Assembly (NCBI RefSeq): GCF_000828915.1
Contig: NZ_AP014569.1
Span: forward strand, 682,001 to 746,000
DNA from: Serpentinimonas maccroryi
GTDB taxonomy: Bacteria; Pseudomonadota; Gammaproteobacteria; Burkholderiales; Burkholderiaceae_C
Direction: 5' to 3'
DNA: 64,000 nt
Shown here: piece by piece, positions 50,473 to 58,919 of the stretch
How positions within the stretch are numbered: position 1 is the first letter of the stretch
How the letters are laid out: every line of letters begins with the position of its first letter
Position numbers and translations under genes: made by a program
Notes under the pieces: model-generated
Told to the model about the DNA's origin: nothing
What the model saw: only the letters and a program-made list of their open reading frames with translations
The model's database searches: none

Positions 50473-51954
50473 TCAGTGGTCCTGGTCTTGCTGCACCACC
50501 ACCGTGGCGGCTTCCTGGGTGGGGGCTTTGTCGTGGCGCGGGTCGGAATCGAACACCAGGCCGAGTTCGTCGGCACGTTGGTTGTCGGCGGCGATCTCGC
50601 GGTCGATGTCCTCGGCGTCGTAGCCGAAGCCTGAGATGGCTTCCGAGCGAGACAGCAGCCCGGCCCGGATGGCGGTCAGCATCGCCTCAAATTCTTTCTT
50701 GGGATCGACCCACTGCCAGCCCTGCGGCACCCACTTGGCCGCGAGGTACTCGCGCTTCTTGTTGCTGAACTGCGGCAGCGCCAGCGCACCCTCCAGTACG
50801 GCCTGCTCCATCCAGGCACGCCAGATCGGGCGACACATCTGGTGGACGATCACGCCATGCTGAATGGCCCCGCAGCGGCGGCGAAACTCCAGCAACCCGG
50901 CCCGGATCGACGAATAGTTCACCTGCGTCAGGTCGCCGGTCAGCATCTCGTAGGTGATGCCCATCGCAGCAGCGACGGCCCGAAACTGCATGCGCAGGAA
51001 TTCGGCGTAGCTCGCGCCGACGTCGGCCGGCGCGCTGAATTTCACGTCCTCGCCCGGCTCCAGAATCTGCATCGTGCCCGGCTCCAGCCCGGCCATGGCC
51101 GCGCCATGGGCGTCCGGCAGCCCTTCGCCCATCAGGTTGTCCTCGGGCGACAAGCGCGTGATGAAGCCTGCGAACATCGCGGCGGTCTTCTTGCGCACCA
51201 GTTCTGCGTCGTCGTATTGATCCAGCTCGTTGAGCTTGACCAGCGCCCGGGCCAGCCACGGTTCGCCCCGGATCTGGCCGGGGCGCAGCGGGCGAAACAG
51301 GTGGATGATTTCGGCGGCTGGCACGCGCACCGTGTCGATGCCGCCCGTGCCTGACATCGGCGACAGCGAACCATCGCCAGGGTGCGAGGTGTGCAGGTGG
51401 TAGGCCACACGTCGCCCGAGCCGGTCGAATTCAATGCCGGCGCGGACCACATTTCCCGATGCCAGCTCCTGGTTCAGCGTGGCTGGCAGGTGCTCGGGTT
51501 CGAGCACCTGCAGTTGCAGGCCGACCTGTAGGCCATCCTCCGGGCGGCGGTAGCGCAGCCGCACCAGACATTCCCCGCCTTCGACCATGGCGCGACAGGC
51601 CAGCGCCTGCAGGCCGTAAAAATCGGTCAGACCGGCGGCGTCGGCCTGCTCGCACCAGTCCCACCACAGGCTGTGGATGGCTTCTCGCAGGGGCTGGTCG
51701 GCCAGCATGCTCTGCGGCTTGATGCCGGTGCCGATGGCGTTGGCAACGAAGGCCTCTACACCCGCCGCCGCCCAGGCGTTGCGCCGCACCAGGTCGCGGC
51801 TCTTGGCGCGCAGCTCGTTCTGGGTGAACGCCAGTGCCGCCACCGCGCCGGGGTTGCCGACCTGCCACGCCATCGCGCGTCGACCGCCTCCAGTGCCGTC
51901 GTAGAGCGGTGTGGCACCGAACAGCCCCCGTCGAATTTTGGACAACCAGCTCAT
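50473..51954 (-). CDS. Portal protein, lambda gpB family
   Basis: 493 residues: MSWLSKIRRGLFGATPLYDG, AKSRDLVRRNAWAAAGVEAF, VVRAGIEFDRLGRRVAYHLH, MLTGDLTQVNYSSIRAGLLE and REYLAAKWVPQGWQWVDPKK. All match lambda-type portals. Its dodecamer forms the DNA entry and tail-attachment vertex. The stop lies 1 bp before the protease start. Confidence 0.94.
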   Translation of the reverse strand: MSWLSKIRRGLFGATPLYDGTGGGRRAMAWQVGNPGAVAALAFTQNELRAKSRDLVRRNAWAAAGVEAFVANAIGTGIKPQSMLADQPLREAIHSLWWDWCEQADAAGLTDFYGLQALACRAMVEGGECLVRLRYRRPEDGLQVGLQLQVLEPEHLPATLNQELASGNVVRAGIEFDRLGRRVAYHLHTSHPGDGSLSPMSGTGGIDTVRVPAAEIIHLFRPLRPGQIRGEPWLARALVKLNELDQYDDAELVRKKTAAMFAGFITRLSPEDNLMGEGLPDAHGAAMAGLEPGTMQILEPGEDVKFSAPADVGASYAEFLRMQFRAVAAAMGITYEMLTGDLTQVNYSSIRAGLLEFRRRCGAIQHGVIVHQMCRPIWRAWMEQAVLEGALALPQFSNKKREYLAAKWVPQGWQWVDPKKEFEAMLTAIRAGLLSRSEAISGFGYDAEDIDREIAADNQRADELGLVFDSDPRHDKAPTQEAATVVVQQDQDH

Positions 51955-51956
51955 TG

Positions 51957-52349
51957 TCAGTAGCTCCAGATCGTGGGGCGGGGCTGTTGTGCTTGTGCCG
52001 ACAGGTCATCGAGGTGGATGAAGCGACCTGAGCCCTTTTGTTGCACACCAATGCCGGTGAACCCGTGCTGGACCGCCAGTGCAATGAGTTGCAAGGCCTC
52101 CGCGCCGCGCACACTCACATCGACGGCGCGACCGCTGGCGTGCGATCCAGGCTGCGACTTGATGGCTTCCAGGGGATGCGTCGGATCGCGATAGCCGCTG
52201 CTGATCAGCATCGGACGCGCGAAGGCGCTGCGCAGCGCTTGCAATCGGTCCATGAAGTCCGCGTCCATGCGAACGCGCCCGGTATGCCGACACGCAAATT
52301 CTTGCGGCTGAAAATTGGGATAGCGCCGCCAATCCAGTGCTCTGTTCAT
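51957..52349 (-). CDS. M15-type peptidase (phage endolysin-like)
   Basis: 130 residues from ATG 52349. MNRALDWRRYPNFQPQEFAC, MLISSGYRDPTHPLEAIKSQ, SHASGRAVDVSVRG (zinc His-Asp) and RFIHLDDL (second His and Asp). D-Ala-D-Ala carboxypeptidase-like peptidoglycan peptidase (Peptidase_M15_3). Placed among head genes rather than with the lysis set, so a role in DNA injection or virion-associated lysis is possible. Confidence 0.85.
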   Translation of the reverse strand: MNRALDWRRYPNFQPQEFACRHTGRVRMDADFMDRLQALRSAFARPMLISSGYRDPTHPLEAIKSQPGSHASGRAVDVSVRGAEALQLIALAVQHGFTGIGVQQKGSGRFIHLDDLSAQAQQPRPTIWSY

Positions 52350-52359
52350 CGGTTGGTCC

Positions 52360-52581
52360 TCATGTGGCTTTGCGGGTGGCGACCCGGATCTGACGCGGCG
52401 CACCGGGCCACAAGCCGGTAGCCACCGCCTGCTCAAAGAGGTCGCGCTTGACCACCTCGATGGCGGCCATGAGCTCATCGACGCTGCGGTACTCGACGGT
52501 CTTGTCGCCGAAGCTCACGCGCCGCTCACCTTTGGCCAAGGCTGCCTTCAGGGCGTCGAGGTGTGCTTGTGTGTAGGTCAT
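52360..52581 (-). CDS. gpW-like head-tail joining protein
   Basis: 73 residues: MTYTQAHLDALKAALAKGER, VSFGDKTVEYRSVDELMAAI, then basic GAPRQIRVATRKAT. gpW-family signature (KGERRVSFGDKTVEYRSV). It plugs the portal after packaging. Overlaps the next gene's stop by 1 bp. Confidence 0.9.
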   Translation of the reverse strand: MTYTQAHLDALKAALAKGERRVSFGDKTVEYRSVDELMAAIEVVKRDLFEQAVATGLWPGAPRQIRVATRKAT

Positions 52582-52973
52582 CAGATATGCACCGTGAGGT
52601 TGATTTCGGTTGAATCAGAAAACGTCGCCGCTGTCGTCGCGCAGCTGATGTCGACGAACTGGGCGGTCTTCTGGTCAGTGATGGAGCGCACGATGGCAAT
52701 GCGCTGCGTGCCGCTGTCGGTGCTGCTGCGGGCAAGCGCCGTCCAGCAGTAGTGGGCGTTGGGCATGGCGGTGGCGAAGCTCACGCGGTAGCGGCCAGCG
52801 GCCGTCCGGGTCACGCTGGCCACGTTGTGCGAGGCGCGCACGACGATCTGCGTGCCGACATAGCCGAAGCACACCCACGCCCGGGCCAAGCCAGGGTGGG
52901 TGGCGTCGATCTTGGTCTTGACCTCGAGCCCGACACGACTGGCCAGCGCACTGATGCGCGACGCGAGGCTCAT
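52581..52973 (-). CDS. Phage surface/fibre-like protein with coiled N-terminus
   Basis: 130 residues, MSLASRISALASRVGLEVKT, then a beta-rich domain (VASVTRTAAGRYRVSFATAM, TDQKTAQFVDISCATTA). The GRYRVSFATAM motif is typical of small fibre-tip or spike domains. Start overlaps the stop of the neighbour with an equally shaped N-terminus. Unusual location between gpW and terminase. Confidence 0.72.
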   Translation of the reverse strand: MSLASRISALASRVGLEVKTKIDATHPGLARAWVCFGYVGTQIVVRASHNVASVTRTAAGRYRVSFATAMPNAHYCWTALARSSTDSGTQRIAIVRSITDQKTAQFVDISCATTAATFSDSTEINLTVHI

Positions 52974-53464
52974 CAGACCAACGCACCCACAAAGACCGCG
53001 ACGAAGTCGGTGTCGGTGTTGCCGACATCACTGGCCGCGACCGCACCGATGTTGCTGCGCGCCTGCAGTTGTTCGGCAACGGTCAGCGACTGCGCGCCAT
53101 CGAAGCGCACGCGGTTGTTGACGGCGGCGAGCAACGCATCCAGACCCGTGGTGCCGCTCTGCAGCAGTTGCTGGATTTCGACCAGCGTGTCATAGGCGGC
53201 ATCGGCACCGCCCAAGATCTCGGTCTTGAGCGCATCGAGCAGCGAGACGATCCTGCTCGACGAGTAGGTGCTGGTGGTCGTGACCTGCGCATCGTCGATC
53301 ACCGCCGACGACACGACAGTCGCCTTGAGTTCGTTGATGGCAGCGACCAGATTCGACTTGTCGGTGGTGGTGAGGCGGGACAGGTTGCCTGCCTTGGCGC
53401 GGACGTCGTTGAACTCCTGCGCGACGCGGATGACCAGGCTTTCGATACGGGTGGAAAGACTCAT
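52973..53464 (-). CDS. Phage fibre-like shaft protein
   Basis: 163 residues, MSLSTRIESLVIRVAQEFND, LTTTDKSNLVAAINELKATV and AQSLTVAEQLQARSNIGAVA. These are standard tail-fibre repeat motifs (TDKSNLVAAINEL; QLQARSNIG). With the 52581 gene it may form a split fibre, shaft plus tip. The gap to terminase is 17 bp. Confidence 0.78.
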   Translation of the reverse strand: MSLSTRIESLVIRVAQEFNDVRAKAGNLSRLTTTDKSNLVAAINELKATVVSSAVIDDAQVTTTSTYSSSRIVSLLDALKTEILGGADAAYDTLVEIQQLLQSGTTGLDALLAAVNNRVRFDGAQSLTVAEQLQARSNIGAVAASDVGNTDTDFVAVFVGALV

Positions 53465-53481
53465 GTTTTCTCCTTTAGGGG

Positions 53482-55452
53482 TCAGGACAGCCAGCGGCTT
53501 TTGATGACGCGCCGACCTGATTGACGAGACCCGGAAACAGCGAGGCCACCGCGTTGGGTGGCCTCGTCGTTGTGCGGGATGAGATCGGAATCGGGTGGTG
53601 CCGCGATCCCGAGTTGTCGCTCCAATTCACGCCAGTGGCGTTCCTCGAAGCGATCCAGACCCGCCGCCGATGCGGCCGCGCGGGCGTAGACGTAGCAGTC
53701 GAGCGCTTCATTGCGCTCGCGCATCTTTTGCCACTCCCGGATGGCAAAGCCGTTGCGGTCGCGGCGGGTGATCAGTTGCTCTGCGCAGAGTTGCTGGATG
53801 AACTCCGCGTCGATCTTGGGCAAATGGACAAACCCGGCCGGGAACACCGTGGTCAAGCCGTCCTCGCCAACATCGGCGCTCTTGCGCAGGTTGTTGTAGA
53901 ACTCCAGCTTGGCGATGCTGACCGCCACCGTGTACACCTTGATGCCACGGCGCAGCTTCTTGCCACCCTGCGAGACATCGATGGCGGTCGGCGTGCCGAT
54001 CAAGGCTGCACCACGCGGAACCCCCTTGACCGCCATCACGCGCGGATCGCGGCAGGCCCGCACAAAGGCGTAGGCCTCCTGCGTGGCATACCCGGTATCC
54101 AGGGCAAAGCGGGCCAGCGGCATCGCAGCGCCCGAGGCGTGTGTCCAGTTCTCAGCCAGCATTTCAGCGAGGTGCTTCCAAACCGCGTCGCGGGCGCCTC
54201 CTTCCAAAGGACGGCCCATCAGCACGCGGTGCTCGATGAGCCACGATTCCTTGCCGCGCCCAAAGGCCCAGACCGAGGCCTCGATGCGATCCTTCTGGAC
54301 GTCGGCCGCGCCCACCAGCAGCAGTCCTCCCCGTGGCACGCCGCCGATGTGGTAGTCCTCGCGGCGCTCGACCAGCCGTTGCCAGTCCGGTGCTTCGCCT
54401 TCTTCGACCCAGGTTTCACCCAGTTCGGTGTTCTTGAAGGTCTTGATGGCGGCGGCCGATCCCGACTCTTTGCTGACGGCGGCCTCCCACGCTGCGGCGA
54501 TGTCACGCCACGAACGCCAGCCCACCGGGCTGTACAGCGACGACAGGTGAAAGCCCGCCGTCTTGCCAGGGCCATCCGTGATCATCGCGCGCCACTCGCC
54601 GTGCTCGAGCATCCAGGTCTTGTGGTATTCGGCAATCGCGCTGTCACACGACTCGCAGATGTAGGCCGCCGTGTCCGGTTGCCCCTTTTCCCAGCGCAAC
54701 TGCTCGAAGCGCAGCCACTGGCGGTGCGAGCAATGTGGGCACGGCACGAAGTAGCGGCGCTGGTCGCTGGCTTCGTACTCGCGCTCGATGGCGCTCGCGC
54801 CTGAGATCGTCGGCGTCGAGACGATGAAAATCTTCCGGCGGGCGAAGGTGCGGGTGCGCGCCTCGGCCAGCGAGATCGCATCGCCTTCGCCCTCGACGTC
54901 CAGCGGATAGCCATCCACTTCGTCCAGGAACAGATACCGCACCGGCATCGAGCGCAAGCCCACCGCGCTGTTCGCACCCGTCATCACCAGCACGCCGCCC
55001 CGGAACTCTTTGGCCAGGATGGTGTTGCCTGAATCGCGCGAGCGCGCCGGTGCAATCAATTCGGCCAGTGCCGGCGATTCCTCAATCAGCGGATCGATGC
55101 GCTGCTTGGAGTTGCGCTTGGCCATCTCCACCGTAGGTGACACGGCCATCATCGGGCCGGGCGCGTGGTGGATCACGTAGCCGATCCAGTTGTTGCCCAT
55201 CTCGGTCGCGCCGAGCTGGGCGGCCTTCATGAACACCACGCGCTCGACCGGTGAGGTCGGCGACAGGCAGTCCATGATCGCCTTCAGATACGGCGTGCGG
55301 CTGGTACGCCATCGCCCCGGTTCGGCGGATGCCTTGTTGGAGAGCATCCGGTGCCGATCCGACCATTCGGACACGGTGAGCAGCGGGTCGGGCGTCAAGC
55401 CTTCACGCCACGCGCGTTCGATCTCGGCAGCGCCTTCGTAGTCCATGGCCAT
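53482..55452 (-). CDS. Terminase large subunit, lambda gpA family
   Basis: 656 residues from ATG 55452. GpA-type Walker A AAQLGATE at 77-84, Walker B LFLDEVD at 174-180, a zinc cluster (CPHCSHRQW, then CESC) near 250-275 and an RNase-H-fold nuclease part (GADVQKDR, FALDTGYATQEAYAFV). It cuts concatemers and drives packaging with the small subunit encoded upstream. Cos-type packaging is expected for the family. Confidence 0.94.
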   Translation of the reverse strand: MAMDYEGAAEIERAWREGLTPDPLLTVSEWSDRHRMLSNKASAEPGRWRTSRTPYLKAIMDCLSPTSPVERVVFMKAAQLGATEMGNNWIGYVIHHAPGPMMAVSPTVEMAKRNSKQRIDPLIEESPALAELIAPARSRDSGNTILAKEFRGGVLVMTGANSAVGLRSMPVRYLFLDEVDGYPLDVEGEGDAISLAEARTRTFARRKIFIVSTPTISGASAIEREYEASDQRRYFVPCPHCSHRQWLRFEQLRWEKGQPDTAAYICESCDSAIAEYHKTWMLEHGEWRAMITDGPGKTAGFHLSSLYSPVGWRSWRDIAAAWEAAVSKESGSAAAIKTFKNTELGETWVEEGEAPDWQRLVERREDYHIGGVPRGGLLLVGAADVQKDRIEASVWAFGRGKESWLIEHRVLMGRPLEGGARDAVWKHLAEMLAENWTHASGAAMPLARFALDTGYATQEAYAFVRACRDPRVMAVKGVPRGAALIGTPTAIDVSQGGKKLRRGIKVYTVAVSIAKLEFYNNLRKSADVGEDGLTTVFPAGFVHLPKIDAEFIQQLCAEQLITRRDRNGFAIREWQKMRERNEALDCYVYARAAASAAGLDRFEERHWRELERQLGIAAPPDSDLIPHNDEATQRGGLAVSGSRQSGRRVIKSRWLS

Positions 55453-55988
55453 CAATCCACCCTTGGGCGCATCTCGCCCAGTTCCTGCAGGTGCTCGCGC
55501 ACCGCCGCCTCCAAGGCGATGTGCAGCGTGTGCGGATCGACGCCAAGCTTGGCCGCCATCTGCGCCGAGATGCGCGCGGGCCAGTTGAGCCACGCATCGC
55601 GTTCGGAGCGCGCCAGCTTAAAAACGTGGGCGATGGCCTGCGGCCGATCTACCAGTTCGCCTTTGAGACGGGCCAGGCGCACCTTGTTGGTTTGCGCCTT
55701 GACCACTTCGTTGACCGTGCGCGCTTGGAGCAAGGACGTGCCGCCTGCTGGCAATGCGGCAGGCCCGTCACCGGTGGTGCCGCTGGACTCCGGCACGGAA
55801 ACCTTGACCGCGCGGGTGGCCGTGCCATTGCGCGGCGCATCGGAATTGCGCGCCCATTCGCGGTCGACGCGCGCGGCATCAATCGTTCCGTCTGCCTCCG
55901 GCGTGATCCGCCCCGCAGCGATGGCCTTGCGCACCGCCGCGTCGGACACCCCGCGGTGGCGTGCGTAGGCACGAATCGAAATACCCAT
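55452..55988 (-). CDS. Terminase small subunit (Nu1-like)
   Basis: 178 residues from ATG 55988 with AGGGGAAAT site. N-terminal HTH (SIRAYARHRGVSDAAVRKAI) recognises cos. The C-terminal half (LARSERDAWLNWPARISAQM, VDPHTLHIALEAAVREHLQE) matches Nu1/DUF1441-like subunits. The stop overlaps the terL ATG. First gene of the late operon. Confidence 0.88.
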   Translation of the reverse strand: MGISIRAYARHRGVSDAAVRKAIAAGRITPEADGTIDAARVDREWARNSDAPRNGTATRAVKVSVPESSGTTGDGPAALPAGGTSLLQARTVNEVVKAQTNKVRLARLKGELVDRPQAIAHVFKLARSERDAWLNWPARISAQMAAKLGVDPHTLHIALEAAVREHLQELGEMRPRVD

Positions 55989-56054
55989 ATTTCCCCTTCG
56001 GGGCACCTGCAATCATTTGTTCGCTCATTGGCCAAATTTGCCAGCGAATTGAGC

Positions 56055-56117
56055 TTGGCTTTCATCGGGAACAGCGCGTTCATACGTTCGTCATCAACAC
56101 CATGAAAGGACACGGAC
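56055..56117 (+). promoter_or_regulatory. Iterated leader cassette, copy 4
   Basis: TTGGCT at 56055-56060, 18-nt spacer ending GAACAGCGCG, TTCATA at 56079-56084, ATG 34 nt on. It is divergent from the terminase genes at 55988. Confidence 0.7.
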
Positions 56118-56324
56118 ATGAGCCAGATCGAAACCATCCTCACCCTAATCGCGCAGAAGCACCTTGGCATCGAGACGCTGGAAACCCGCAGATCCGACAG
56201 CCTCGACTTCCACGACACGGCGGTCTGGCGCCTCAAGGACGCACTGGAAGCCGCCTTCAAGGCAGGCGTCGAACTTGGCGCATCGATGCCGAGTGCGACG
56301 GAGTCGGAAATTGGCAAGGACTGA
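56118..56324 (+). CDS. Small cassette protein, DUF6900-like
   Basis: 68 residues: MSQIETILTLIAQKHLGIET, SLDFHDTAVWRLKDALEAAF, then an acidic end. The DFHDTAVWRLKDALEAA core is that of the small DUF6900 phage family. It is followed by another leader cassette. Function unknown. Confidence 0.8.
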   Translation: MSQIETILTLIAQKHLGIETLETRRSDSLDFHDTAVWRLKDALEAAFKAGVELGASMPSATESEIGKD

Positions 56325-56355
56325 TCGGAAGGCCAGCAAGCCAAGCACAAAGCGC

Positions 56356-56418
56356 TTGGCTTCAGTCCCGAACAGCGCGTTCATCACATCGTCATCAACC
56401 ACCGCAACGGAGCAGATC
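56356..56418 (+). promoter_or_regulatory. Iterated leader cassette, copy 5
   Basis: TTGGCT at 56356-56361, 18-nt spacer ending GAACAGCGCG, TTCATC at 56380-56385, ATG 34 nt on. The text GTCATCAAC after the hexamer is also shared with copy 4. Confidence 0.7.
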
Positions 56419-56934
56419 ATGACCACCACCCAACTGACCCCAGCCCAGCACGCGATCCTGGCCTACGCCCTCGAACACACCAGCGGCAAGATCGACTGGT
56501 TCCCAGACAACATCAAAGGCGGTGCCCGCAAGAAGGTGCTCGACGCGCTCTTCAACCGCGCATTGATCACCCGTGACAGCACCGACTGGTTCGTCGCTGC
56601 CGAGGGTTACGACGCGATGGGGCGCGCCCGGCCTGCGCCTGCGCCCGTGGTCGCCGACCCCGAGATCGAGGCCACCGTCGCGGCCGCAGAGGCCTCGTGG
56701 GCCTTGGCCCGCGCGCAGGCCAAACCCCGCACCCGCGACAACAGCAAGCAGGCCGAAGTGATCCGAATGCTGCAACGCCCGGAGGGCGCAACCATTGGCC
56801 AGATCTGCCTGGCCACCGGCTGGCAGCCGCACACGGTACGCGGCACCTTCGCCGGGGCCTTCAAGAAAAAACTTGGCCTGACCATCGTCTCGGACAAGCC
56901 GCAGGGTGGCGAGCGGGTCTACCGCAGCGCCTAA
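56419..56934 (+). CDS. DUF3489 family protein (paralogue of 4642-5127)
   Basis: 171 residues from ATG 56419. MTTTQLTPAQHAILAYALEH opens a winged-helix-like N-domain; an Ala-rich linker (VADPEIEATVAAAEASWALA) leads to the DUF3489 core GWQPHTVRGTFAGAFKKKLG and a GERVYRSA end. The C-terminal half is nearly identical in pattern to the protein at 4642-5127, and both stand behind the same leader type. A DNA-binding role is inferred only. Confidence 0.87.
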   Translation: MTTTQLTPAQHAILAYALEHTSGKIDWFPDNIKGGARKKVLDALFNRALITRDSTDWFVAAEGYDAMGRARPAPAPVVADPEIEATVAAAEASWALARAQAKPRTRDNSKQAEVIRMLQRPEGATIGQICLATGWQPHTVRGTFAGAFKKKLGLTIVSDKPQGGERVYRSA

Positions 56935-56963
56935 AAAATGTTGCGAGAGAGGCCGGAAATAGC

Positions 56964-57025
56964 TTGGCTTCTTTCGCCACCAGCGCGTTCATACAGGCGT
57001 CGCAACGATCACACTGGAAAACGCC
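56964..57025 (+). promoter_or_regulatory. Iterated leader cassette, copy 6
   Basis: TTGGCT at 56964-56969, 18-nt spacer ending CAGCGCG, TTCATA at 56988-56993, ATG 33 nt on. GTCGCAACGATCA downstream is shared with copy 7. Confidence 0.7.
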
Positions 57026-57226
57026 ATGAACACCCCGCAGTCCACCACCGAAATCAACTACGACAAGTTCATCGCCGAACTGACTGAGCTCACCCGCAAG
57101 TACGGGGTTGCCATTCAGTCGGTTGGCGGCGTGATCCTGGCCGACACGCAGGGCGAATTCAGCAAGGTCAGTTACCGGGCCGACATCAGCAGCGGCGACC
57201 TCTACCCGGAGTTTCCGGAGGACTGA
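57026..57226 (+). CDS. Small cassette protein of unknown function
   Basis: 66 residues: MNTPQSTTEINYDKFIAELT, ELTRKYGVAIQSVGGVILAD, then an acidic C-terminus (GDLYPEFPED). Soluble; no family recognised. Third of four consecutive cassette genes. Confidence 0.78.
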   Translation: MNTPQSTTEINYDKFIAELTELTRKYGVAIQSVGGVILADTQGEFSKVSYRADISSGDLYPEFPED

Positions 57227-57258
57227 GCAGAAAGATCGAGCAGGAGGCCAAGCGGCGC

Positions 57259-57321
57259 TTGGCTTCCTGCTTGAACAGCGCGTTACTACAGGTGTCGCAA
57301 CGATCAACCCAGGAGCCCGAG
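57259..57321 (+). promoter_or_regulatory. Iterated leader cassette, copy 7
   Basis: TTGGCT at 57259-57264, 18-nt spacer ending GAACAGCGCG, TTACTA at 57283-57288 (closest to a consensus -10), ATG 34 nt on. Confidence 0.7.
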
Positions 57322-57690
57322 ATGAACACCAACCAACCGATCCCCGCCACCCAGAACGATGCCTGGGGGTTTTGGGGCACGATGAACGAACACGCCAGCA
57401 CCGCCTGGACCCTGGCAATGACCACCGTCTCCGACGCCACCGGCCAGACCCTCGAATCGGTACGGATCTTCCTCGACAGCCGCCACGGACGCCACTTTGC
57501 CGACGATGTGCAGAACGGGCTGTGCCAGGGCCAGACCCTTGCGGACGCGATCAACTCCGCCACCCAGCAGTGGCTGGGCTGGAAGATCGGACGCCAGACC
57601 AGCAAGGACTACGGCATCCCGCGCGGCCTGCCTTACCTGACTGGCTTTGTGATTCACTGCGAAGTCACCGACGAAGCACTCTCCACCTGA
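57322..57690 (+). CDS. Small cassette protein of unknown function
   Basis: 122 residues from ATG 57322 with AGGAG 8 nt upstream: MNTNQPIPATQNDAWGFWGT, TAWTLAMTTVSDATGQTLES, LADAINSATQQWLGWKIGRQ. Helical, acidic; may be an antirestriction-type decoy by composition but no motif proves it. The 3' end overlaps the convergent methyltransferase by 37 bp. Confidence 0.8.
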   Translation: MNTNQPIPATQNDAWGFWGTMNEHASTAWTLAMTTVSDATGQTLESVRIFLDSRHGRHFADDVQNGLCQGQTLADAINSATQQWLGWKIGRQTSKDYGIPRGLPYLTGFVIHCEVTDEALST

Positions 57691-58919
57691 TCATCGAACA
57701 CCACCCCATCCGACTCGCGGGTGGCCTGCTGGCCGGTCCAGTCCTGCCAGCGGCGCACGATCACGTCCACATACTTCGGATCGAGTTCGATCAGCCGCGC
57801 CACACGTCCGGATTTCTCGGCTGCGATCAGCGTCGTGCCGGAACCACCAAACGGGTCGAGTACCACGTTGCCGGGGCGGCTCGAATTGCGGATCGCCCGC
57901 TCGACCAACTCCACCGGCTTCATCGTCGGGTGCAGATCGTTCTTCTGCTGCCTCTTGATGTTCCACACGTCGCCCTGATCGCGGTCACCGCACCATTGGC
58001 GCGTCGCGCCCTCGCGCCATCCGTAGAGGATCGGCTCGTACTGGCGCTGGTAGTCGGAGCGGCCCAGCGTGAAAGTGTTCTTGGCCCAGATCACGAAGGT
58101 CGACCACTTGCCACCGGCGGCGCGAAAGGCTGCCTGCAGCACATCGAGTTCACTGGACGACATCGCCACATAGATGCCACCCTGGCAATGCGCGACAGTC
58201 GGCGTCAGCGCTGCCAGCAGGAAGTCGTAGAAGCCATCGCCCAAGTTGTCATTGAGGATCGCCCGATCTTTACCGCGCATCTTGTCCTTGGCGCTGTTGG
58301 CGTAGTTCACGTTGTACGGCGGGTCGGTGAAGACCATATCCGCCACGTCGCCTTGCATCAGCCGGGCATAGCTCTCGGCCACGGTCGAGTCGCCGCATAA
58401 CAGCCGGTGCTGGCCCATGATCCAGACATCGCCCGGGCGCGAGATCGGAATCTCGCCAACCTCTGGCACCGCATCCTCATCGGTCTGGCCTTCGTTGTCC
58501 GGCTCCTCGCCCGCGATCAGTTCGGCCAGCGCGTCGGCGTCAAAGCCGGTGATGTCCAGATCGAAACCTTCCAGCTGCAAGGACTCCAGCTCGATGCGCA
58601 ACATCGCCTCATCCCAGCCAGCGTTCTCCGCGATGCGGTTGTCTGCGATGACCAAGGCGCGGCGCTGGGTCGGGCTCAGGTGATCGAGTACGACCACTGG
58701 CACGATCTCCAGCCCGAGTTTCTGCGCGGCGGCCAAGCGTCCATGCCCGGCGACGATGATGCCGTCACTGCCTGCGAGGATCGGATTGGTGAAGCCAAAC
58801 TCGGCAATCGATGCGGCGATCTGCGCCACCTGAGCATCGCTATGTGTTCTGGCATTTCTTGCGTATGGCAGCAGCTTGGCCGTGGCCCACTGTTCGATCT
58901 TGTCGGCCAGCCAATTCAT
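57654..58919 (-). CDS. ParB-like domain fused to DNA methyltransferase, DPPY type
   Basis: 421 residues. N-terminal ParB/Srx domain: LLPYARNARTHSDAQVAQIA and GSDGIIVAGHGRLAAAQKLG (about 52-69). Methyltransferase: TDPPY at 198-202, a target region, then LDPFGGSGTTLIAAEKSGRV. DPPY suggests adenine-N6 (or cytosine-N4) modification. The start overlaps the stop of a paralogue (58916-60313). Such fusions are frequent in phages and may protect phage DNA from host restriction. Confidence 0.9.
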   Translation of the reverse strand: MNWLADKIEQWATAKLLPYARNARTHSDAQVAQIAASIAEFGFTNPILAGSDGIIVAGHGRLAAAQKLGLEIVPVVVLDHLSPTQRRALVIADNRIAENAGWDEAMLRIELESLQLEGFDLDITGFDADALAELIAGEEPDNEGQTDEDAVPEVGEIPISRPGDVWIMGQHRLLCGDSTVAESYARLMQGDVADMVFTDPPYNVNYANSAKDKMRGKDRAILNDNLGDGFYDFLLAALTPTVAHCQGGIYVAMSSSELDVLQAAFRAAGGKWSTFVIWAKNTFTLGRSDYQRQYEPILYGWREGATRQWCGDRDQGDVWNIKRQQKNDLHPTMKPVELVERAIRNSSRPGNVVLDPFGGSGTTLIAAEKSGRVARLIELDPKYVDVIVRRWQDWTGQQATRESDGVVFDDQVESASSVTSQ

